The notes below the pieces were generated by a model, which saw only the letters and a program-made list of their open reading frames with translations, searched no databases and was not told the origin of the DNA. The translations under genes and the position numbers were made by a program. Source: Yoonia sp. (GTDB taxonomy: Bacteria; Pseudomonadota; Alphaproteobacteria; Rhodobacterales; Rhodobacteraceae). Taken from it: 64,000 nucleotides of DNA. Numbering within the stretch: position 1 is the first letter of the stretch; each line of letters starts with the position of its first letter. Shown here piece by piece: positions 16,971-26,816 of this stretch. The stretch lies in NCBI RefSeq assembly GCF_017854565.1, contig NZ_JAFMHJ010000012.1:1-64000 (forward strand), written 5' to 3'.

Positions 16971-17393
16971 TCAACTTTGGACCTTGGCGAATACGCCGCT
17001 GGTGTCCGCAAAGCCTTTGATCTCGATCGGGTTGCCGGAAGGGTCGCGGAAGAACATCGTCCACTGCTCGCCCGGCTCGCCCTTGAAACGGACCGAAGGG
17101 GCGATGATGAAATCGGTTTGCCGGTCTTCAAGCCGCCCCGCCAGGGCTGTCCAGTCATCCAACGGCAGCACGACGCCAAAATGCGGCATCGGCACCATGT
17201 GATCACCGACCTTGCCAGTGGGGGCATTGGCGAACGGGGTGCCAAGGTGCAGGCTAAGCTGATGGCCGAAGAAATCAAAATCAACCCATGTATCGGTCGC
17301 GCGCCCTTCGGTGGCGCCCAAGGCACCGGAATAAAATTCCCGCGCTTCGTCCAGATCGGTAACGTGAAAGGCAAGGTGGAAGGGGACAGGCAT
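16971..17393 (-). CDS. VOC family protein (glyoxalase/bleomycin-resistance fold)
   Basis: A 140-residue vicinal-oxygen-chelate fold protein with two beta-alpha-beta-beta-beta repeats. The first begins PFHLAFHVTDLDEAREFY and contains the metal-ligand-type His8. The second ends WTMFFRDPSGNPIEIKGF with the usual Glu. Members include glyoxalases, dioxygenases and antibiotic-binding proteins, and the sequence does not decide among them. It is transcribed away from the neighbouring metY-type gene, with 86 bp between the two starts. Confidence 0.85.
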   Translation of the reverse strand: MPVPFHLAFHVTDLDEAREFYSGALGATEGRATDTWVDFDFFGHQLSLHLGTPFANAPTGKVGDHMVPMPHFGVVLPLDDWTALAGRLEDRQTDFIIAPSVRFKGEPGEQWTMFFRDPSGNPIEIKGFADTSGVFAKVQS

Positions 17394-17479
17394 GTTTTGT
17401 TCCTTTTTCGCATGGGCCGTTGAGCAGGCACAGATTTCCGCCTACACCTTGCGCCAACAAATTTCAAAGGGAGAGACAA

Positions 17480-18772
17480 ATGACTGACGGCCCAACATAT
17501 GGTTTTGACACGCTGCAGGTTCATGCAGGTGCCCGACCCGATCCGGCAACCGGTGCCCGGCAAGTGCCAATTTACCAAACGACCGCCTATGTGTTTCGCG
17601 ATGCCGACCACGCGGCGGCCTTGTTCAACCTGCAAGAGGTCGGCTATATCTATTCGCGCCTGACCAACCCGACGGTCGCCGCATTGCAAGAGCGCATTGC
17701 GACGCTTGAGGGCGGCGTCGGCGGGGTTTGCTGTTCGTCCGGCCACGCCGCACAGATCATGGCCCTGTTTCCGCTGATGGAGCCGGGACGGAATATCATT
17801 GCATCTACAAGGCTTTATGGCGGGACCATCACGCAGTTCAGCCAGACGATCAAGCGCTTTGGCTGGTCGGCGAAATTCGTGGACTTTGATGATCTGGACG
17901 CGGTGAAAGCCGCCATTGATGACGACACCCGCGCGGTCTTTTGCGAGGCGATTGCGAACCCCGGTGGTCATATCACGGATCTGGATGCGATTTCGGCGAT
18001 ATCGGACGCGGCGGGCATTCCGCTGATCGTGGATAACACCAGCGCGACGCCGTACCTGTGCCGCCCGATTGAGCATGGCGCGACGCTGGTCGTGCATTCC
18101 ACGACGAAATACCTGACTGGCAACGGCACGGTCACTGGTGGCTGTGTTGTCGATTCGGGGAAATTCGACTGGGCCGCCAACGACAAGTTCCCGTCCCTGT
18201 CGCAGCCAGAACCCGCGTATCACGGTATGAAATTCGCCGAGACCTTCGGCCCGCTGGCGTTCACCTTCCACGGGATTGCGATTGGTCTGCGCGATCTGGG
18301 CATGACGATGAACCCGCAAGCGGCGCATTACACGCTGATGGGCATCGAAACGCTGAGCCTGCGCATGGACCGCCATGTCGAAAACGCGGTGAAGGTCGCA
18401 ACCTGGTTGGAAAATGATCCCCGCGTGGATTACGTGACCTATGCAGGTCTGGCAAGTTCGCCATATAACAAGCTGGTTGCCAAGATTTGCCCCAAAGGCG
18501 CGGGTGGTTTGTTTACGATCGCCGTCAAGGGTGGGTATGATTCCTGTGTCAAACTGGTCGATAGCCTTGAGATATTTAGCCATGTGGCTAACCTTGGCGA
18601 TACGCGCAGTCTGATCATTCATTCCGCATCGACCACGCACCGGCAGTTGACCGCCGCACAGCAAGAGGCAGCGGGCGCCGGACCCGGCATCGTGCGTCTG
18701 TCAATCGGGATCGAGGATGCCGATGACCTGATCGCCGATCTGGATCAGGCACTGGCCAAGGCCACGGCGTAA
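17480..18772 (+). CDS. metY: O-acetylhomoserine aminocarboxypropyltransferase/sulfhydrylase (MetY-type)
   Basis: A PLP-dependent Cys/Met metabolism enzyme of 430 residues that makes homocysteine (or methionine) from O-acetylhomoserine and sulfide (or methanethiol). The PLP lysine is Lys210 in STTKYLTGNG, and the substrate signature YSRLTNPTVAALQERIA lies near residue 55. The C-terminal SLGDT-like motif (VANLGDTRSLIIH) is conserved. The ATG follows AAGGGAGAGAC. An upstream in-frame ATG at 17420 is less likely. No SAM-II riboswitch consensus was seen in the 86-bp leader. Confidence 0.92.
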   Translation: MTDGPTYGFDTLQVHAGARPDPATGARQVPIYQTTAYVFRDADHAAALFNLQEVGYIYSRLTNPTVAALQERIATLEGGVGGVCCSSGHAAQIMALFPLMEPGRNIIASTRLYGGTITQFSQTIKRFGWSAKFVDFDDLDAVKAAIDDDTRAVFCEAIANPGGHITDLDAISAISDAAGIPLIVDNTSATPYLCRPIEHGATLVVHSTTKYLTGNGTVTGGCVVDSGKFDWAANDKFPSLSQPEPAYHGMKFAETFGPLAFTFHGIAIGLRDLGMTMNPQAAHYTLMGIETLSLRMDRHVENAVKVATWLENDPRVDYVTYAGLASSPYNKLVAKICPKGAGGLFTIAVKGGYDSCVKLVDSLEIFSHVANLGDTRSLIIHSASTTHRQLTAAQQEAAGAGPGIVRLSIGIEDADDLIADLDQALAKATA

Positions 18773-18780
18773 CCACCCAG

Positions 18781-18815
18781 GAAACCCGCCCGCACCCTTG
18801 GCGTGGGCGGGTTTC
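18781..18815 (+). terminator. Rho-independent-like terminator after metY
   Basis: GAAACCCGCCC and GGGCGGGTTTC form an 11-bp GC-rich stem starting 9 bp after the metY stop. The downstream sequence (TGCTATAGG) is only weakly T-rich, so termination may be partial. Confidence 0.75.
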
Positions 18816-18873
18816 TGCTATAGGCTTTATCGGCGGGGGCAAACGCGTTTTGCCGATCACATCAACATGCTAG

Positions 18874-21285
18874 ATGCGTTTTATGACCACGAATTTCGCG
18901 CTTTCGCTTTCCCTAGACGGAATTCAGCTGTTGCACCGGGTGCGCGGTGGTTGGCGGCTGATTGGCAAAGCTGACCTCGACGATGCGGATCTTGATGCGA
19001 CCCTTGCACAGATGCGCGCAAACGCGCTTGCAATTGAACCCGGCGGGCTGCGCACGAAGATCGTGATCCCACTGGATCAGGTCAAATACATCGCGATTGA
19101 CAGCACGCGGACGGACATGGGCGATATCCATCGCGCGCTGCATGGCGCAACGCCCTATGCGCTGGACGAACTGGTCATTGACTGCGAACGGTTTGGCGGC
19201 CGCACCCATATCGCCGCTGTCGCCCGCGAGACATTGGACGAGGCCGAAGCGTTTGCCCGCGCCCACCGGTTCAGTCCGGTGTGTTTTGTCGCGGTGCCCG
19301 CGCCGTTCACCTTTCAAAGCGAAGTATTCTTTGGCCCGACGGCGATGATGCCAGAGGTGCTGGGCGCCGATGGCCGCGTGACGCGCGATGCGTTGCCGGT
19401 GCTGGTGGTGGGCACACGCATCAAGTCGCGGTTGCTGGTCTTTGAGACGGACGAACAGGACATGGCGTCATCGGGTGGTTTTGATCTGGATGCGTTATTG
19501 GCACCGGTGGCCGCGCCGCGTGTTGCGCGCCCGACACCGCCTGCCGCAGCTGTGATCTGGATTGACCGGGTCGTGCCAGAGTATCATGCGCCGCCTGTCA
19601 TCGATGCCGCGCCTGTGGTCCGAGCGGCGACCGCTGCGATGGATGCGATGCGCATGGATGCGGTGATCCCCGAATATCATGCGCAGGTGGCCAAGCTGGC
19701 GGCACCACGACCAAGCGCGGTGGCACCGACCCTGAATACCGCGCCGCCGCTTGCTGCCATTGCAAAGGCAACAACACCCCGTCGCGCCCCGACGGCGGCA
19801 GTGCGCAGGAATACGCCTTGGGTATGGGGCGCCGGACTGGCCGCGAGCGTGGCGCTGGCCGGGTTCGTGGTCTGGTCGCAGACGAATGATGCTGTTCCGG
19901 TCGCGGTGGCACCGGCCATCCCCGCTGCGGAAACGCAGGACAAAGGGCCTGACGGGCCGCTGCTGGACATCGCCGGGCTGCCGCCTATTGACGCCAACGA
20001 CGGCCCGGTCACATGGCCGGAACGCGTGGCGGCAGGTGCAATCGTCACGACGCCTCCCCCGGCGGTGATCCTTGCAACCGCGCCGGATGCGGTGCCGCCC
20101 CCGGTGCAGGGCCCACCTGAACCAACCCTACCCGAAACGGTGCAGGCCACCGTCGGCGCGCCGGTCTTGCGCGGGCGGGTTCTGAGCCCGGCGGAGGCAG
20201 AGCAGATTTATGCCGCGACGGGTGTATGGCAGCGGGCCCCGCGTTTTGTGGATGTCCCGCGCACGACCAAGGCGGATGGGATCATGCGGCCCGACCCGGC
20301 GACGGTTCCGGGGCGCATCAGGCAACCGGCAACGCTGGATCAGACGGCGGCGCAGCCTGCGACAAGTTTCCTTGTGCCCGCTGATCCGCCGCCTGCCGAT
20401 GTGAGTTTTGTGATTGATGATGACGGGTTTATTCTGGCGACATCAGCCGGGGCGTTGACGCCCGAAGGGGCAGTGGTTTTTGCCGGACTGCCTGATTTCC
20501 AAGTGCGCCTGCGCCCCGAGCTGTCAGAGGCGGATTTGGCGCGCATGGCAGCGCTGGCCCCTGCCCCCGACGGTGTCGTGGTCATTGCGGGACAACCTGC
20601 CGTGCAGCCAGTGTTGCGGCCGACGGATACCACCAGACCGCCGCCCGTTGCGACAGCCGGTGGCGTTGCCCTTGCCGGGTTGCAGCCCCGCAGCACGTCT
20701 GAACCAGAGGCGACGGCTGCGGTGACGGACATCCGGCCACGCCTGCGTCCGACGGCGATTTTTGCCGCAGCGCGGCCTTCGGATTTCCCAAGCAATCCGG
20801 ACATCACGGCTGTCATCGCGGGAATAGCGTCCGACACGCAGGCCGCCCCGTTTATTGACATAACACCCAATGCCATTGGTGCGTCACGTCGCCCAGAGAC
20901 GCGCCCCAAGAATTTTGCCCGCGTGGTGGCCAGCGCGCTGGCCCGTGCGCCTGCGGCCACGGCGACCACGGCCACACCCCGCGCACCGCAGCAGGCGCAG
21001 CCGACGCCCGAAATCACGCTGCCTCCGTCCACAGGAGCCGGACCCGGTGGTGTCGCACGGGCTGCGACAGAGGAAGGCGTGCTGCGGCTGCGCGACATCA
21101 ATCTGATCGGCGTTTATGGCAGGTCCAATGACCGCCGCGCCCTCGTCCGGCTTGGCAATGGCCGGTACGTGCGCGTCGAGGTGGGCAGCGCGCTGGATGG
21201 TGGTCAGGTCACAGCGATTGGTGAAGGCGTGCTGAACTATGTCAAGCGTGGCCGCACCTATGCGTTGGAATTGCCTGCGGGCTAA
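18874..21285 (+). CDS. Large single-span protein with PilM/GspL-like start and PilP-like end
   Basis: An 803-residue protein of unusual build. Residues 1-180 resemble an actin-like/PilM-GspL cytoplasmic domain (SLDGIQLLHRVRGGWRLI, KIVIPLDQVKY). Residues about 180-310 are a proline/alanine-rich linker. A single membrane span lies at about 313-332 (VWGAGLAASVALAGFVVWS). About 400 mostly Pro/Ala/Thr-rich extracytoplasmic residues follow, and the final 70 (LRLRDINLIGVYG to YALELP) match PilP/GspC-type beta domains. It may act as a fused assembly-platform component of a pilus or secretion system, but no other pil/gsp gene is adjacent. Some homologues carry misleading translation-factor names. Confidence 0.65.
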   Translation: MRFMTTNFALSLSLDGIQLLHRVRGGWRLIGKADLDDADLDATLAQMRANALAIEPGGLRTKIVIPLDQVKYIAIDSTRTDMGDIHRALHGATPYALDELVIDCERFGGRTHIAAVARETLDEAEAFARAHRFSPVCFVAVPAPFTFQSEVFFGPTAMMPEVLGADGRVTRDALPVLVVGTRIKSRLLVFETDEQDMASSGGFDLDALLAPVAAPRVARPTPPAAAVIWIDRVVPEYHAPPVIDAAPVVRAATAAMDAMRMDAVIPEYHAQVAKLAAPRPSAVAPTLNTAPPLAAIAKATTPRRAPTAAVRRNTPWVWGAGLAASVALAGFVVWSQTNDAVPVAVAPAIPAAETQDKGPDGPLLDIAGLPPIDANDGPVTWPERVAAGAIVTTPPPAVILATAPDAVPPPVQGPPEPTLPETVQATVGAPVLRGRVLSPAEAEQIYAATGVWQRAPRFVDVPRTTKADGIMRPDPATVPGRIRQPATLDQTAAQPATSFLVPADPPPADVSFVIDDDGFILATSAGALTPEGAVVFAGLPDFQVRLRPELSEADLARMAALAPAPDGVVVIAGQPAVQPVLRPTDTTRPPPVATAGGVALAGLQPRSTSEPEATAAVTDIRPRLRPTAIFAAARPSDFPSNPDITAVIAGIASDTQAAPFIDITPNAIGASRRPETRPKNFARVVASALARAPAATATTATPRAPQQAQPTPEITLPPSTGAGPGGVARAATEEGVLRLRDINLIGVYGRSNDRRALVRLGNGRYVRVEVGSALDGGQVTAIGEGVLNYVKRGRTYALELPAG

Positions 21286-22376
21286 CCCGCCTTGAGCACA
21301 CCGCGTGCGATCTGATCGGCTTCGATGCTTTCGAACAGCGCTTTGAAATTCCCCTCGCCAAAGCCGTCGTCGCCCTTGCGCTGGATGAATTCAAAAAAGA
21401 TCGGCCCGATGACCGTTTTGCTGAATATTTGCAACAAAATACGGGTTTCGCCGCCGTTCACGACACCTTCGCCGTCGATCAGGATGCCGTGTTTCATCAT
21501 CCTGTCCAGAGGCTCATCATGGGCGACAACGCGGGTTTTGCTCAGCTCGTAGTAGGCGGCGGGCGGTTTGGGCATGAATTTGATGCCGCGCGCGGCGATC
21601 TCATCGGTCGCACCGTAGATGTCATGCGCGCCAACCGCGATATGCTGGATGCCTTCGCCTTTGTAGCGTTTGAGGTATTCGACGATCTGGCCCGTCTCGC
21701 CCCGGTCTTCGTTGATGGGAATCCGGATACGGCCGCACGGGGAGGTCAGCGCCCGGCTGAGCAGGCCAGTGAATTTGCCTGCGATATCGAAAAAGCGGAT
21801 TTCGTGGAAGTTGAACAGGTCGCCGTAAAAGGCAAACCATTTGTCCATGTTCCCTTTGTGCACATTATGGGTCAGGTGATCGAGATAATAAAAGCCGACA
21901 CCGGCGGGGTGCGCGTTTGAGACCCAGTCGAAGGCCGCGTTGTACGGGCTGGTGTCATAATACTGGTCGATAAAGTAGATCAGGCTGCCGCCGATACCGA
22001 CGATAGCAGGAACATCCATCGTTTTTGCGGGTCCGTCATAGGGCGTCGCACCTTTGCTGACCGCATGATCGAAGGCGTGCTGCGCATTGACAACACGCCA
22101 GCCCATGGATGGCGCACACGGCCCATGTTCCGCGACGAACGCCGTGGCGTGGCTGCCGGGTTCATTGTTGATGATATAGGTGATGTCGCCCTGCTGCCAA
22201 AGCTCGATCGCTTTTGTTTTATGCGTGGCGGTGTGGGTGTAGCCCATTTGCGCGAACAGCGCCCGCAAGGTGTCGGGGTCGGGGTGTGCGAATTCTACAA
22301 ATTCGAACCCGTCGGTGCCTGCGGGGTTTTCGGCGGTGATGGTGGCCTTGGGGGCGTCATGTGGGAAGGGACCCAT
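21282..22376 (-). CDS. hppD: 4-hydroxyphenylpyruvate dioxygenase
   Basis: An Fe(II)-dependent dioxygenase converting 4-hydroxyphenylpyruvate to homogentisate in tyrosine catabolism, 364 residues. The two-domain VOC fold is visible. Likely iron ligands are the His in YYLDHLTHNV, the His in IQHIAVGAHDI and the Glu in GPIFFEFIQRKG. The C-terminal GFGEGNFKALFESIE motif that gates the active site is intact. It is divergent from an Lrp/AsnC-type regulator at 22514, a common arrangement for this gene. Its 3' end overlaps the tail of the 18874 gene by 4 bp. Confidence 0.96.
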   Translation of the reverse strand: MGPFPHDAPKATITAENPAGTDGFEFVEFAHPDPDTLRALFAQMGYTHTATHKTKAIELWQQGDITYIINNEPGSHATAFVAEHGPCAPSMGWRVVNAQHAFDHAVSKGATPYDGPAKTMDVPAIVGIGGSLIYFIDQYYDTSPYNAAFDWVSNAHPAGVGFYYLDHLTHNVHKGNMDKWFAFYGDLFNFHEIRFFDIAGKFTGLLSRALTSPCGRIRIPINEDRGETGQIVEYLKRYKGEGIQHIAVGAHDIYGATDEIAARGIKFMPKPPAAYYELSKTRVVAHDEPLDRMMKHGILIDGEGVVNGGETRILLQIFSKTVIGPIFFEFIQRKGDDGFGEGNFKALFESIEADQIARGVLKAG

Positions 22377-22513
22377 GGGATGTCTCCTTTTCTAGCTGAA
22401 TATGACATCATTGTACCGCGTGATTTCAGTGGAATTGACGCAATATCATGGCCAAATCCGCTTATATGTGCGATGGTGCCGCACAGTTGTATAAATTTGC
22501 GCGGATGTTACGC

Positions 22514-22972
22514 ATGACCCTGGACCCAACCGACTTGCAACTGCTTGCAGCGCTCCAGCGCGATTCCACGCTGACCGCACAGGATCTGGGTGCCGCGCTG
22601 AATATGTCACCGTCCCAAGCTGGCCGCCGGCGCCAGCGATTGGAGGCCGAGGGCTATATCGCTGGCTATCGCGCCTATCTGAACCCCGACAAAGTTGGCC
22701 TGACTGTCGAGGCGTTTGTCCGGATCGTCATGGCGACACATACCCCCGAAAACGCCCGCGACTTCGTACGTCTGACCCGCACACAACCGCAAATCGTGGG
22801 CGCATGGACCCTGACCGGCGAGGCGGATTATCTGCTGCGGATTTATTGCGCGGACCTGACGGCGCTGAACATGCTGGTGCAGCAGGTTCTGTTGCCACAT
22901 CCGGCGGTCAGCCGGGTGCAAAGCCAGATCGTGATGGAGCGGGTGAAACCGGACGCGCCGCTGCCGGTGTGA
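22514..22972 (+). CDS. Lrp/AsnC family transcriptional regulator
   Basis: A 152-residue regulator with an N-terminal winged helix-turn-helix (PTDLQLLAALQRDSTLTAQD through MSPSQAGRRRQRL) and a C-terminal RAM ligand-sensing domain (VGAWTLTGEADYLLRI). The start is taken at the ATG before T-L-D-P-T-D-L; an ATG nine bases earlier (22505) is equally possible. It is divergent from hppD with about 140 bp between the starts, so it probably controls hppD in response to an aromatic amino acid. No operator could be assigned by eye. Confidence 0.9.
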   Translation: MTLDPTDLQLLAALQRDSTLTAQDLGAALNMSPSQAGRRRQRLEAEGYIAGYRAYLNPDKVGLTVEAFVRIVMATHTPENARDFVRLTRTQPQIVGAWTLTGEADYLLRIYCADLTALNMLVQQVLLPHPAVSRVQSQIVMERVKPDAPLPV

Positions 22973-23026
22973 AAGTGCAGCGCGGCACAATCGCGCGTTG
23001 CTAATCACCTTACGGATTGCAATACC

Positions 23027-24913
23027 GTGTTCATGGAAACATTCTTGCTCCAAGCCACAATATATCTTGGCGCTGCGGTCATCGCGGTGCCTTTGGCTGC
23101 GCGTTTGGGGTTGGGGTCGGTCCTTGGCTATTTGCTGGCCGGGGTTGTGATTGGCCCCCTCACCGGTCTGGTCGGAACCGAGGCGCAGGACATTCAGCAC
23201 TTTGCCGAATTTGGTGTCGTGGTGATGCTGTTCCTGATCGGGCTCGAGCTGGAACCACGGGCGCTGTGGGACATGCGCGACCGGCTGATCGGATTGGGCG
23301 GTTTGCAGGTGACGCTGACGACGGTCTTGATCATGGGTGCCACGATGGCGCTGGGTCACAGCTGGGAAATCGGGCTGGCCATTGGCCTGACCGTCGCATT
23401 ATCTTCGACGGCTATCGTATTGCAAACCCTTACTGAAAAGGGCTTGATGCAGACCGGCGGTGGGCGATCGGCGTTTTCCGTTCTTCTGACCCAAGATATT
23501 GCCGTGATCCCTATTTTGGCCCTGTTGCCGCTGCTGGCCATTGCCGCGCCGGTGAAATTTACCGCAGATGGATCGATGCAGCTTGCCCTGGACGAGGCGC
23601 ATGACGAGCACGCAGCGCTTAGTCTGGTTGAGGGGCTGCCGGGCTGGGGCGTGACCCTTGTGACGCTGGGCGCCGTTGCCGCCGTGATCTTGGCAGGTGT
23701 TTTCCTGACCCGCCCGGTGTTTCGCTATATCCATCAGGCGCGCCTGCGCGAGATGTACACCGCCCTTGCCCTGCTGATGGTTGTGTCCATCGCCGTGCTG
23801 ATGGGCATGGTCGGCCTGTCGCCCGCGCTTGGCACGTTTCTGGCCGGTGTGGTTCTGGCCAACTCGGAATTTCGGCACGAGCTGGAAAGCGACCTTGAGC
23901 CGTTCAAGGGCCTGTTGCTGGGGCTGTTTTTCATTACGGTCGGCGCTGGGATCAACTTTCAACTGCTGTTTCGTGAACCGGGCTATATCCTGGGTTTGAC
24001 CGCCGGGGTCATGGTGATCAAGGGCATTGTCCTGTTTGGTCTGGCGCTGTTGTTCAAGCTGCGTGGCAAGGACCGTTGGCTGTTCACGCTTGGACTGGCG
24101 CAGGCAGGCGAATTCGGCTTTGTTCTGACGTCATTTTCGACCCAACAGGGTGTCCTGAGCCCTGATCTGGCGGGCCAGCTATTGCTGGTTGTCGCCCTGT
24201 CGATGCTGATTACACCGTTGCTGTTCATTGTCTATGATGTCCTGAGCGGCAGGATGGTTGAGACCGAGGACGAACAGCACGATGAAGTCGATGAAAAGGG
24301 CACGGTCATCATTGCCGGGATTGGCCGGTTTGGTCAGATCGTGAACCGTCTTGTCGAAAGCGCCGGTTTCAGCACTGTCGTGATCGACAGCAATCTTGCG
24401 ACCGTGCAGATGATGCGTAAATTCGGCTTTCGCGGGTTTTTCGGCGATCCGACAAGGCCCGATTTGCTGAATGCCGCCGGTCTTGCGGATGCCAAGGTGC
24501 TGGTTGTTGCGATTGACAACAAAGCCTCGGCCACACAATTGGTCGCCTATGCCCGCAAGGCCCGCCCGGATCTGCACATCATCGCCCGCGCCCGTGACCG
24601 CGTGCATGTGTTCGAGCTGTATAATGCCGGGGCCAATGACATCGTCCGCGAGATGTTCGACAGTTCGCTGCGCGCCGGGCGCTATGCGCTGGAAAATCTG
24701 GGCCTGACCGAATTTGAGGCCGCGGAAGCGGAGCAGACGTTCTATCAGCATGATCGCAAGGCGGTACGCGAATTGGCCGAGCTGTGGCAGCCGGGGGTGC
24801 CGGTGCAGGATATTCCCGGCTATGTGGCCCGCGCCAAGCAGCTTAACAACGAATTGGAGACAGCGCTTGCGTCGCGTCAGCAGTCCGACGAGAACAAGAT
24901 CACCAAGACCTAG
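23027..24913 (+). CDS. CPA2-family monovalent cation:proton antiporter (KefB/KefC-type)
   Basis: A 628-residue inner-membrane exchanger. About 12 spans fill residues 5-400, including the conserved [14 protein letters not shown] segment and [14 protein letters not shown] cytoplasmic RCK/TrkA-N domain starts near residue 425 with [13 protein letters not shown] (GxGxxG nucleotide-binding loop) and continues to about 550, followed by a short helical tail. Family members exchange K+ or Na+ for H+, and Kef proteins are gated by glutathione adducts. Whether this one is glutathione-gated cannot be judged here. ATG at 23027; an overlapping start nearby reads another frame. Confidence 0.92.
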   Translation: MFMETFLLQATIYLGAAVIAVPLAARLGLGSVLGYLLAGVVIGPLTGLVGTEAQDIQHFAEFGVVVMLFLIGLELEPRALWDMRDRLIGLGGLQVTLTTVLIMGATMALGHSWEIGLAIGLTVALSSTAIVLQTLTEKGLMQTGGGRSAFSVLLTQDIAVIPILALLPLLAIAAPVKFTADGSMQLALDEAHDEHAALSLVEGLPGWGVTLVTLGAVAAVILAGVFLTRPVFRYIHQARLREMYTALALLMVVSIAVLMGMVGLSPALGTFLAGVVLANSEFRHELESDLEPFKGLLLGLFFITVGAGINFQLLFREPGYILGLTAGVMVIKGIVLFGLALLFKLRGKDRWLFTLGLAQAGEFGFVLTSFSTQQGVLSPDLAGQLLLVVALSMLITPLLFIVYDVLSGRMVETEDEQHDEVDEKGTVIIAGIGRFGQIVNRLVESAGFSTVVIDSNLATVQMMRKFGFRGFFGDPTRPDLLNAAGLADAKVLVVAIDNKASATQLVAYARKARPDLHIIARARDRVHVFELYNAGANDIVREMFDSSLRAGRYALENLGLTEFEAAEAEQTFYQHDRKAVRELAELWQPGVPVQDIPGYVARAKQLNNELETALASRQQSDENKITKT

Positions 24914-25920
24914 GCCCCGCTGACCCCTGCCTCTGCGAATGTCGCCATGCCGGAATGGCAGGCAATCGCGCCTTTGAGAACGCCAATGGCCAATGCCGCC
25001 CCCGACCCTTCGCCAAGGCGCAGACCCAGGTTCAAAAGTGGCTGCTTACCCAGCGCATCAAGCAGTCGCTGATGTGCGCCTTCGGCGCTGAGATGCCCCG
25101 CCACCGTATGATCGAGCGCGCCGGTTTGCGTCTTTTCCAGCACGGCTGCGGCGGCGCAGCAGATAAAACCATCAAGGATAACCGGGATACGGTGATGCCG
25201 CGCAGCCGCAATCGCGCCGGCCATCGCGGCCAGTTCGCGCCCGCCCAGACACCGCAGCGCCTGTAACGCATCGACGGGCCGATGCAAGGCAAGCCCACGC
25301 GCGACGACGTCAGTTTTACGCGCCAGACCGGCGTCATCGACGCCCGTGCCACGCCCGGTCCAATCAGCCGCATCGCCGCCCAGCACGGCTGCCGCAACGG
25401 CGGCGGCAGCCGTGGTATTGCCGATGCCCATTTCGCCGGTGACCAGAAGGTCAGATTGCGAATCGACCGCATTCCAGCCGGTTTGCAGGGCAACAATCAC
25501 TTCGTCTTCGGTCATCGCCGGGCATTGGGTGAAATCAGCGGTCGGCGTATCAAGCGACAGGGCATGCACATCCATGCGGGCGCCGAATGTCTTGGATAAT
25601 TGATTGATCGCGGCCCCGCCATGTTCAAAATTTGCAACCATCTGCACGGTCACCTCGGGCGGGAAAACCGACACGCCCTGCGCGCAGATACCGTGGTTGC
25701 CGGCAAAGATGACAACCTGCGGTGCGGTGATCAGCGGTTGGGGATTGCCGCGCCAACCCGCATACCAGACGGCAAGATCTTCGAGACGTCCCAGCGCACC
25801 CGGTGGCTTGGTCAATTGCCCATTGCGGTCTGTCGCGGCTTGGGCTGCCTGCCGGTCAGTTTGCGGCATTCGCAAAAGCAGTTCGCGGAATTCGGGAAGT
25901 GTTTGAAAAGGCGCTTGCAT
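24910..25920 (-). CDS. cobT: Nicotinate-nucleotide--dimethylbenzimidazole phosphoribosyltransferase
   Basis: Activates 5,6-dimethylbenzimidazole to alpha-ribazole phosphate for the lower loop of cobalamin. The 336-residue protein shows the conserved [29 protein letters not shown] and [14 protein letters not shown] segments, and the catalytic-glutamate region near the end ([15 protein letters not shown]). It is divergent from cobS with 50 bp between the starts, so both may share one regulatory region. No cobalamin riboswitch fits in that gap. Confidence 0.95.
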   Translation of the reverse strand: MQAPFQTLPEFRELLLRMPQTDRQAAQAATDRNGQLTKPPGALGRLEDLAVWYAGWRGNPQPLITAPQVVIFAGNHGICAQGVSVFPPEVTVQMVANFEHGGAAINQLSKTFGARMDVHALSLDTPTADFTQCPAMTEDEVIVALQTGWNAVDSQSDLLVTGEMGIGNTTAAAAVAAAVLGGDAADWTGRGTGVDDAGLARKTDVVARGLALHRPVDALQALRCLGGRELAAMAGAIAAARHHRIPVILDGFICCAAAAVLEKTQTGALDHTVAGHLSAEGAHQRLLDALGKQPLLNLGLRLGEGSGAALAIGVLKGAIACHSGMATFAEAGVSGA

Positions 25921-25970
25921 CAGGTCCTCGTTGCGTAACTGTTTGCACCTGTCTAACGATCAGGGATGGG

Positions 25971-26759
25971 ATGAAAAGGGCCAGAAGGGGCATCAGCTTG
26001 GACAATCGCGACGCCGGATTGATCACGATCCACGACCTGCCCGCCGCACTGGGGCTGTTGACGCGCCTGCCGGTGCCGGTGAATACCGACCGCGCCATGG
26101 CGCGGGGCGCGGCGGCGGCATGGGCCTATCCGCTGGTCGGGCTGGTGGTCGGGGTGATTTGCGCGGCATCCGTGGCGCTGTTGCTGGCAGCCGGGCTGCC
26201 GTCGGGGATTGTCGCCGCTTTGGTGCTGGCGGTGTCCGTGATCCTGACGGGCGCGATGCACGAGGACGGTTTGGCCGACAGTGCGGACGGGCTTTGGGGC
26301 GGCTGGGACCGGACCCGGCGACTGGCCATCATGAAGGACAGCCATATCGGGGTTTACGGTGTGATCGCGCTGGCGCTGACGCTGATGATCCGCTGGCTGG
26401 TGCTGCTGGCGGTTGTTGCGACCGGCAGCTATTGGCCGGTTTTGATTGGTCTGGGCGTGGTGAGCCGGACCGGCATGGTGGTCCTGATGGCCACCCTGCC
26501 CAATGCCCGCGCGGATGGATTAAGCCAGCATGTCGGGCGGCCTGCGGCGGCAACCGCGTGGTTGGCAGTTGCGCTTGGTGCGGTGATAGGGCTGATCTGC
26601 ATCGGGGTCGGGCCGATACTGGCGGCTGTCGGTGCCACGCTGCTGTGCGGCATGGTCGCACGCTCCAAGATCGGCGGCCAGACCGGCGATATCTTGGGGG
26701 CGACACAGCAAATCACGGAAATCGCCGTTCTTTTGGTGATCGTCGCGGTGATGGGGTAA
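25971..26759 (+). CDS. cobS: Adenosylcobinamide-GDP ribazoletransferase (cobalamin synthase)
   Basis: A membrane enzyme joining alpha-ribazole to adenosylcobinamide-GDP, the last assembly step of cobalamin. The 262-residue chain shows LLTRLPVP near the N-terminus, the metal-binding GAMHEDGLADSADGLWGG (Asp/Glu-rich) and KDSHIGVYGVIAL, with six or so spans. The ATG at 25971 is used; a TTG at 25998 would also give a plausible start, while the longer frame from 25803 overlaps cobT and is rejected. The divergent cobT completes the nucleotide-loop pathway pair. Confidence 0.93.
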   Translation: MKRARRGISLDNRDAGLITIHDLPAALGLLTRLPVPVNTDRAMARGAAAAWAYPLVGLVVGVICAASVALLLAAGLPSGIVAALVLAVSVILTGAMHEDGLADSADGLWGGWDRTRRLAIMKDSHIGVYGVIALALTLMIRWLVLLAVVATGSYWPVLIGLGVVSRTGMVVLMATLPNARADGLSQHVGRPAAATAWLAVALGAVIGLICIGVGPILAAVGATLLCGMVARSKIGGQTGDILGATQQITEIAVLLVIVAVMG

Positions 26760-26816
26760 CGCCGCGCAATGATGCGTCGCGTGGCAGCTATCAGAACCGG
26801 GAATGCGCGGTCGCGC

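Noticed and set aside
17394-17479. Possible SAM-II riboswitch before metY
   Set aside because: The 86-bp leader shows none of the conserved SAM-II core sequences or pseudoknot pairing that I could identify.
16934-18664. Long minus-strand frame of 576 codons opposite metY
   Set aside because: It lies antisense to the well-supported metY and VOC genes; high-GC codon usage of the true genes creates long antisense frames. The product is not recognisable beyond the VOC part.
20340-21101. Minus-strand frame of 253 codons rich in Ala/Ser/Gly/Arg
   Set aside because: Antisense to the Pro/Ala-rich part of the 18874 gene, and low-complexity only.
25803-25970. Longer N-terminus of cobS starting within cobT
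   Set aside because: The extension is antisense to the cobT start and has no CobS similarity; the ATG at 25971 or TTG at 25998 fit the family.
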